A stretch of DNA of 16,908 nt from Chitinophagales bacterium (lineage in GTDB: Bacteria > Bacteroidota > Bacteroidia > Chitinophagales > Saprospiraceae), in assembly GCA_013297575.1 (NCBI GenBank), contig JAAFHO010000042.1, forward strand, positions 1 to 16,908, in the 5' to 3' direction. Of the stretch, positions 14,704 through 16,908 are shown piece by piece. The translations under genes and the position numbers were made by a program. Numbering within the stretch: the first letter of the stretch is position 1; every line of letters begins with the position of its first letter. The notes under the pieces were generated by a model. It saw nothing but the letters and a program-made list of their open reading frames with translations, was not told the DNA's origin and did no database searches.

Positions 14704-15210
14704 TTACAGTGTACTTAATTTATATGTCTTTAAAATTTGCCATTTTTCACCAATTTCTTGTTCAATAAGGCTAATTTCATAAAATGTTATCTGTTGCGGA
14801 AAACTATTTTTTTGGATAGATTCAAATATTTCATCCGTACAAGTCGCATTTCGAGGATGCATTAAAGTGATATGCGGTTCATGTTTTCTGGGTTGATCGA
14901 TTAACCCTTTTAAAACAGTTGAACGTAATTTTTGAAATACATCATTGTCGTCAATAGCGGGTAACAACACCCCTTTGCCTTGCGAAAACCGTTCTACTGC
15001 CCCCCAATTTATGGCAAAGCACTCAAATTGTAATTGCTCCAAATTCAGCATAACATCATCTATTTGATCCAGTTCATCTTCTCTACAAAGGGTTACATGC
15101 GCATGAATCAATTTATACTGTTCGGGATTGTACTCTTTTCTTACTTTTTCAATAGCAACAGCATCTTGTTCTGGTATAAAAAGGGTGAGTTGTGTGCGTT
15201 TATTGTTCAT
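14704..15210 (-). CDS. 2H phosphoesterase / 2'-5' RNA ligase-like protein
   Basis: The 168-residue protein has the two hallmark HxT motifs of the 2H phosphoesterase superfamily: H38-V-T40 in HAHVTLCRE and H113-I-T115 in HEPHITLMHP. Together they form the active site for hydrolysis or transfer at 2',3'-cyclic or 2'-5' phosphate linkages in RNA or nucleotides. Length and motif spacing (75 residues) are usual for LigT/ThpR-like members. The physiological substrate is unknown. It leads a two-gene unit with the DUF2237 gene. The 128 bases upstream, before the CPBP-type gene stop at 15339, hold no promoter that I can place with confidence. Confidence 0.85.
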   Translation of the reverse strand: MNNKRTQLTLFIPEQDAVAIEKVRKEYNPEQYKLIHAHVTLCREDELDQIDDVMLNLEQLQFECFAINWGAVERFSQGKGVLLPAIDDNDVFQKLRSTVLKGLIDQPRKHEPHITLMHPRNATCTDEIFESIQKNSFPQQITFYEISLIEQEIGEKWQILKTYKLSTL

Positions 15211-15338
15211 GTTTTGGATGGTATGCGATTTGAATCACTTTTTAGTAAGAAATGTTTGCAAAATAGTGTTATGTATTACAAACATAAAAAAAGGTATTTG
15301 ATGAGCCAGAAGAAACATCTATTTCATTAGCAAATGCA

Positions 15339-16301
15339 TTACCCAAGTCTCCAAAATGCCAACATATCCATCATTACAGCAATACTGCCGTGTAGAATGG
15401 CGCCGCCTACAATATTGTTGGTGCGTAATGCAATAACCCCTAAAATATAGCCACCAAATACCGAACTAATCGTTTCACCGGGCGGCTTGGCGAAATGCCG
15501 AAAAGCATACACGCCCGCCATTGGAGCAACCGCATGACGCTCCATCGTATCGGCCATACCAACCACCATAAAACCTCGAAAAATAATCTCTGCCCAAATA
15601 AAATATAGCCCATAAATGATCTCATACAGGAAAAAAGCCAGTTTTTCGTCTTCAATAATGGTCATTTTTGTTATTTGTTTCAATTGCAAAGTCGGGTAAT
15701 AATTCAAGAACTGCGCTTGCGAAGATGCCCAAAAGATCAATGGAAACATTAGGCCAAGTAACAAAAAATAGGGTAGGGGATCAAAACCTTTTCGGACAAG
15801 TCCATACATAAATGGTACGCCTCGCTTTCGGTCGCGGTACCACCAAAAGGCCAATAACGGCAGCCCAATCCAGAGATAAGGCATCAGCGGAGCGGTAATT
15901 CGCATTGTAAAATAGCGATCGGGCGGATAAGAAAACTGATTACCCAATACCCAATGCAAACCCATACTTGCCTGCAAACTCATCAATATAAGTATAAATA
16001 ACGAACGAACCCAAAATTCCTTTTTTTGCCAAAAAACGGTATCTTTATTAAAAAATGCAGTAATTGCAGCAATAACAAAATACGGAAAACCATAAAACAC
16101 AAAATAAATCAAGAAACACCAAGGGCTACCCTGCACATAAAACGACCGAATAATCCAAGCTTCCCAAGAGCGGCTACCTGCCGGTGCCGTGGTATAATTG
16201 ATTGCGATACAAATGCCAATAAAACCAAAAACGGCTGCATAATAAGCCCATTTAAAATCCAATTTGAAATGCTCGCGCAGATACCTAATAATATTTTGCA
16301 T
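15339..16301 (-). CDS. CPBP-type (CAAX protease-like) integral membrane protein, catalytic motif altered
   Basis: The 320-residue protein has about eight hydrophobic segments. Its C-terminal third corresponds to the CPBP/Rce1-like domain: AEIIFRGFMV (237-246), YAFRHFAKPPGETIS (265-279) and ILHGSIAVMMD (302-312). Active members have EExxxR, FxxxH and HxxxN/D. Here the first glutamate is A237, while E238, R242, H269 and H304 are kept, the aromatic before H269 is Y265, and the last position is A308. It belongs to a divergent subfamily with a long N-terminal membrane region (to about 220). It may be a protease with a changed active site or a non-catalytic membrane protein. It is transcribed alone on the minus strand; an imperfect TA-rich CTTTG box at about 16317-16325 may be its promoter. 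Confidence 0.75.
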   Translation of the reverse strand: MQNIIRYLREHFKLDFKWAYYAAVFGFIGICIAINYTTAPAGSRSWEAWIIRSFYVQGSPWCFLIYFVFYGFPYFVIAAITAFFNKDTVFWQKKEFWVRSLFILILMSLQASMGLHWVLGNQFSYPPDRYFTMRITAPLMPYLWIGLPLLAFWWYRDRKRGVPFMYGLVRKGFDPLPYFLLLGLMFPLIFWASSQAQFLNYYPTLQLKQITKMTIIEDEKLAFFLYEIIYGLYFIWAEIIFRGFMVVGMADTMERHAVAPMAGVYAFRHFAKPPGETISSVFGGYILGVIALRTNNIVGGAILHGSIAVMMDMLAFWRLG

Positions 16302-16403
16302 GATCTAAATTTAAAACAAAGTATATATAATTGCGCCACACTATTATGCAAGATCAAAATGAAAATAAAAAGATCAAACATTAAGCGCAAGCAGACAGAA
16401 AAA

Positions 16404-16447
16404 GCCCCAAAGGGGCGCAATATCCAGCATAGGGTGCTAACCCTATG
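16404..16447. repeat. Dispersed double-hairpin repeat, copy B
   Basis: Stem one is GCCCC (16404-16408) with GGGGC (16412-16416). Stem two is CATAGGGT (16428-16435) with ACCCTATG (16440-16447). They have the same orientation and the same 11-base linker as copy A at 4045-4088. The second base pair of stem two is A-T here and C-G in copy A, a compensatory difference. Copy B lies between divergent genes, so it is not at the 3' end of either and is unlikely to be a terminator. A 10-base tandem duplication, TATGTTTTCG (16444-16463), overlaps its right edge. Confidence 0.75.
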
Positions 16448-16513
16448 TTTTCGTATGTTTTCGTATAAAATCCCATCCGCCCCACAAATGTAAGCAAAAA
16501 TAATACCCTACAA

Positions 16514-16544
16514 TTGTGCAATTCAAACAATGTATGTACGTTTG
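16514..16544 (+). promoter_or_regulatory. Bacteroidota-type promoter of the terminal gene
   Basis: TTG (16514-16516), a 20-base spacer and TACGTTTG (16537-16544) match the -33/-7 consensus well. Transcription should start near 16550, leaving a leader of about 125 bases before the start codon at 16676. This lies in the 374-base stretch without an annotated gene (16302-16675), which otherwise holds repeat copy B and a 27-codon reading frame. Confidence 0.6.
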
Positions 16545-16589
16545 CGTCAGTTAGTAGCAAGCGAGGTCAAAATAGCGTATAATACCTCC

Positions 16590-16673
16590 ATGTTCCTAAC
16601 AAAAAACCAACAACAAGCATTTGATAATTACCCTAAAGTATTACATCAACCCAAAATTCAAAAAATATCGTAA
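16590..16673 (+). CDS. Possible 27-codon upstream reading frame
   Basis: An ATG at 16590 opens 27 codons ending with TAA at 16671-16673, two bases before the start codon of the next gene at 16676. The peptide (MFLTKNQQQAF at its start) is polar, rich in Gln and Lys, and resembles nothing I know. Its place inside the predicted leader would allow translational coupling. It may equally be chance, as no ribosome binding site or conservation evidence is available. Confidence 0.25.
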   Translation: MFLTKNQQQAFDNYPKVLHQPKIQKIS

Positions 16674-16675
16674 CC

Positions 16676-16908
16676 ATGGATCTGCTCAAAGCAAAAATTT
16701 ACCTAGACAAACTCAACCGCGAATTTGCACGCATGCTCAAAGACCCAGATAATATACCACGAATTGATGTGGATATTACACAGTCTTATATCCGCGAACT
16801 CTACGATGCCTTTTTATCAGATGTGCCTGATGCAAAATCTGTTGCGGCACCTAGAAAGGTAGTGGATGCACCGCCATCGCCACCCGTTGTAGTAGTACCA
16901 CCGCCACC
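16676..16908 (+). CDS. Unrecognised protein, N-terminal part with proline-rich stretch (3' truncated)
   Basis: The frame gives 77 complete codons to the window edge without a stop. Residues 1-50 (MDLLKAKIYLDKLNREFARM at the start, later DVDITQSYIRELYDAFLS) are predicted helical and charged. They are followed by a linker that turns proline-rich from about residue 65 (PPSPPVVVVPPPP). There is no signal peptide, which suggests a cytoplasmic start. I do not recognise the family with certainty; the N-terminal block looks like a domain seen in hypothetical proteins of Saprospiria-like bacteria. The start is supported by the promoter at 16514-16544 and the reading frame beginning directly at MDLL. 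What follows the proline-rich linker lies outside the window. Confidence 0.65.
   Translation, partial: MDLLKAKIYLDKLNREFARMLKDPDNIPRIDVDITQSYIRELYDAFLSDVPDAKSVAAPRKVVDAPPSPPVVVVPPP

Noticed and set aside
16574..16585. E. coli-like TATAAT sequence before the terminal gene
   Set aside because: Bacteroidota sigma factors recognise TAnnTTTG, and a much better match with a -33 element is at 16514-16544.

Overview
The window looks like a chromosomal segment of a Bacteroidota bacterium, probably near Saprospiria or Chitinophagia. Three things point there: protein-level resemblance (Bacteroidota-type TraR/DksA protein, CusA/CzcA-TolC fusion, TonB receptor with a carboxypeptidase-like N-terminal domain), repeated -7 promoter elements of the form TAnnTTTG, and a general lack of Shine-Dalgarno sequences. 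No tRNA, rRNA, CRISPR array or insertion sequence was recognised.

Left part (1-5565). A truncated + strand gene ends at 180; it resembles the C-terminus of an arginyl-tRNA-protein transferase. It converges on a TraR/DksA-type regulator (188-787, minus) with an unusual acidic tail. A tight minus-strand operon follows, in transcription order: PTPS/QueD-family enzyme, folE, marC-family membrane protein, tilS (3960 down to 927; gaps of 14, 24 and 2 bases). It joins pterin chemistry to tRNA-Ile modification. Upstream of it lies selO (4096-5565), and copy A of a dispersed double-hairpin repeat sits between selO and the operon.

Centre (5566-14304). This is a metal-handling block. A + strand operon encodes a small His-rich protein (5715-6092), a 1446-residue CzcA-type RND pump fused to a TolC-type outer-membrane factor (6294-10634), and a lipoprotein periplasmic adaptor (10697-11839). 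Together they would supply a whole tripartite efflux pump. A strong stem-loop separates this operon from a convergent TonB-dependent receptor (11890-14136), which has a CxxC in its plug. The receptor's promoter carries a palindrome resembling a DtxR/MntR-type operator. Efflux and uptake genes thus sit tail to tail, as in a metal homeostasis locus.

Right part (14305-16908). A minus-strand pair encodes a 2H phosphoesterase and a DUF2237 protein. Then come a divergent CPBP-type membrane protein (minus), a 374-base non-coding region with repeat copy B, a good promoter and a 27-codon reading frame, and the start of an unrecognised gene with a proline-rich stretch that runs off the window.

The observations most worth following are: the two copies of the double-hairpin element, which differ by a compensatory base-pair change; the internal signal-peptide-like segment at the RND/TolC junction; the His-rich small protein with an apparently leaderless promoter; and the operator-like palindrome in front of the TonB receptor.
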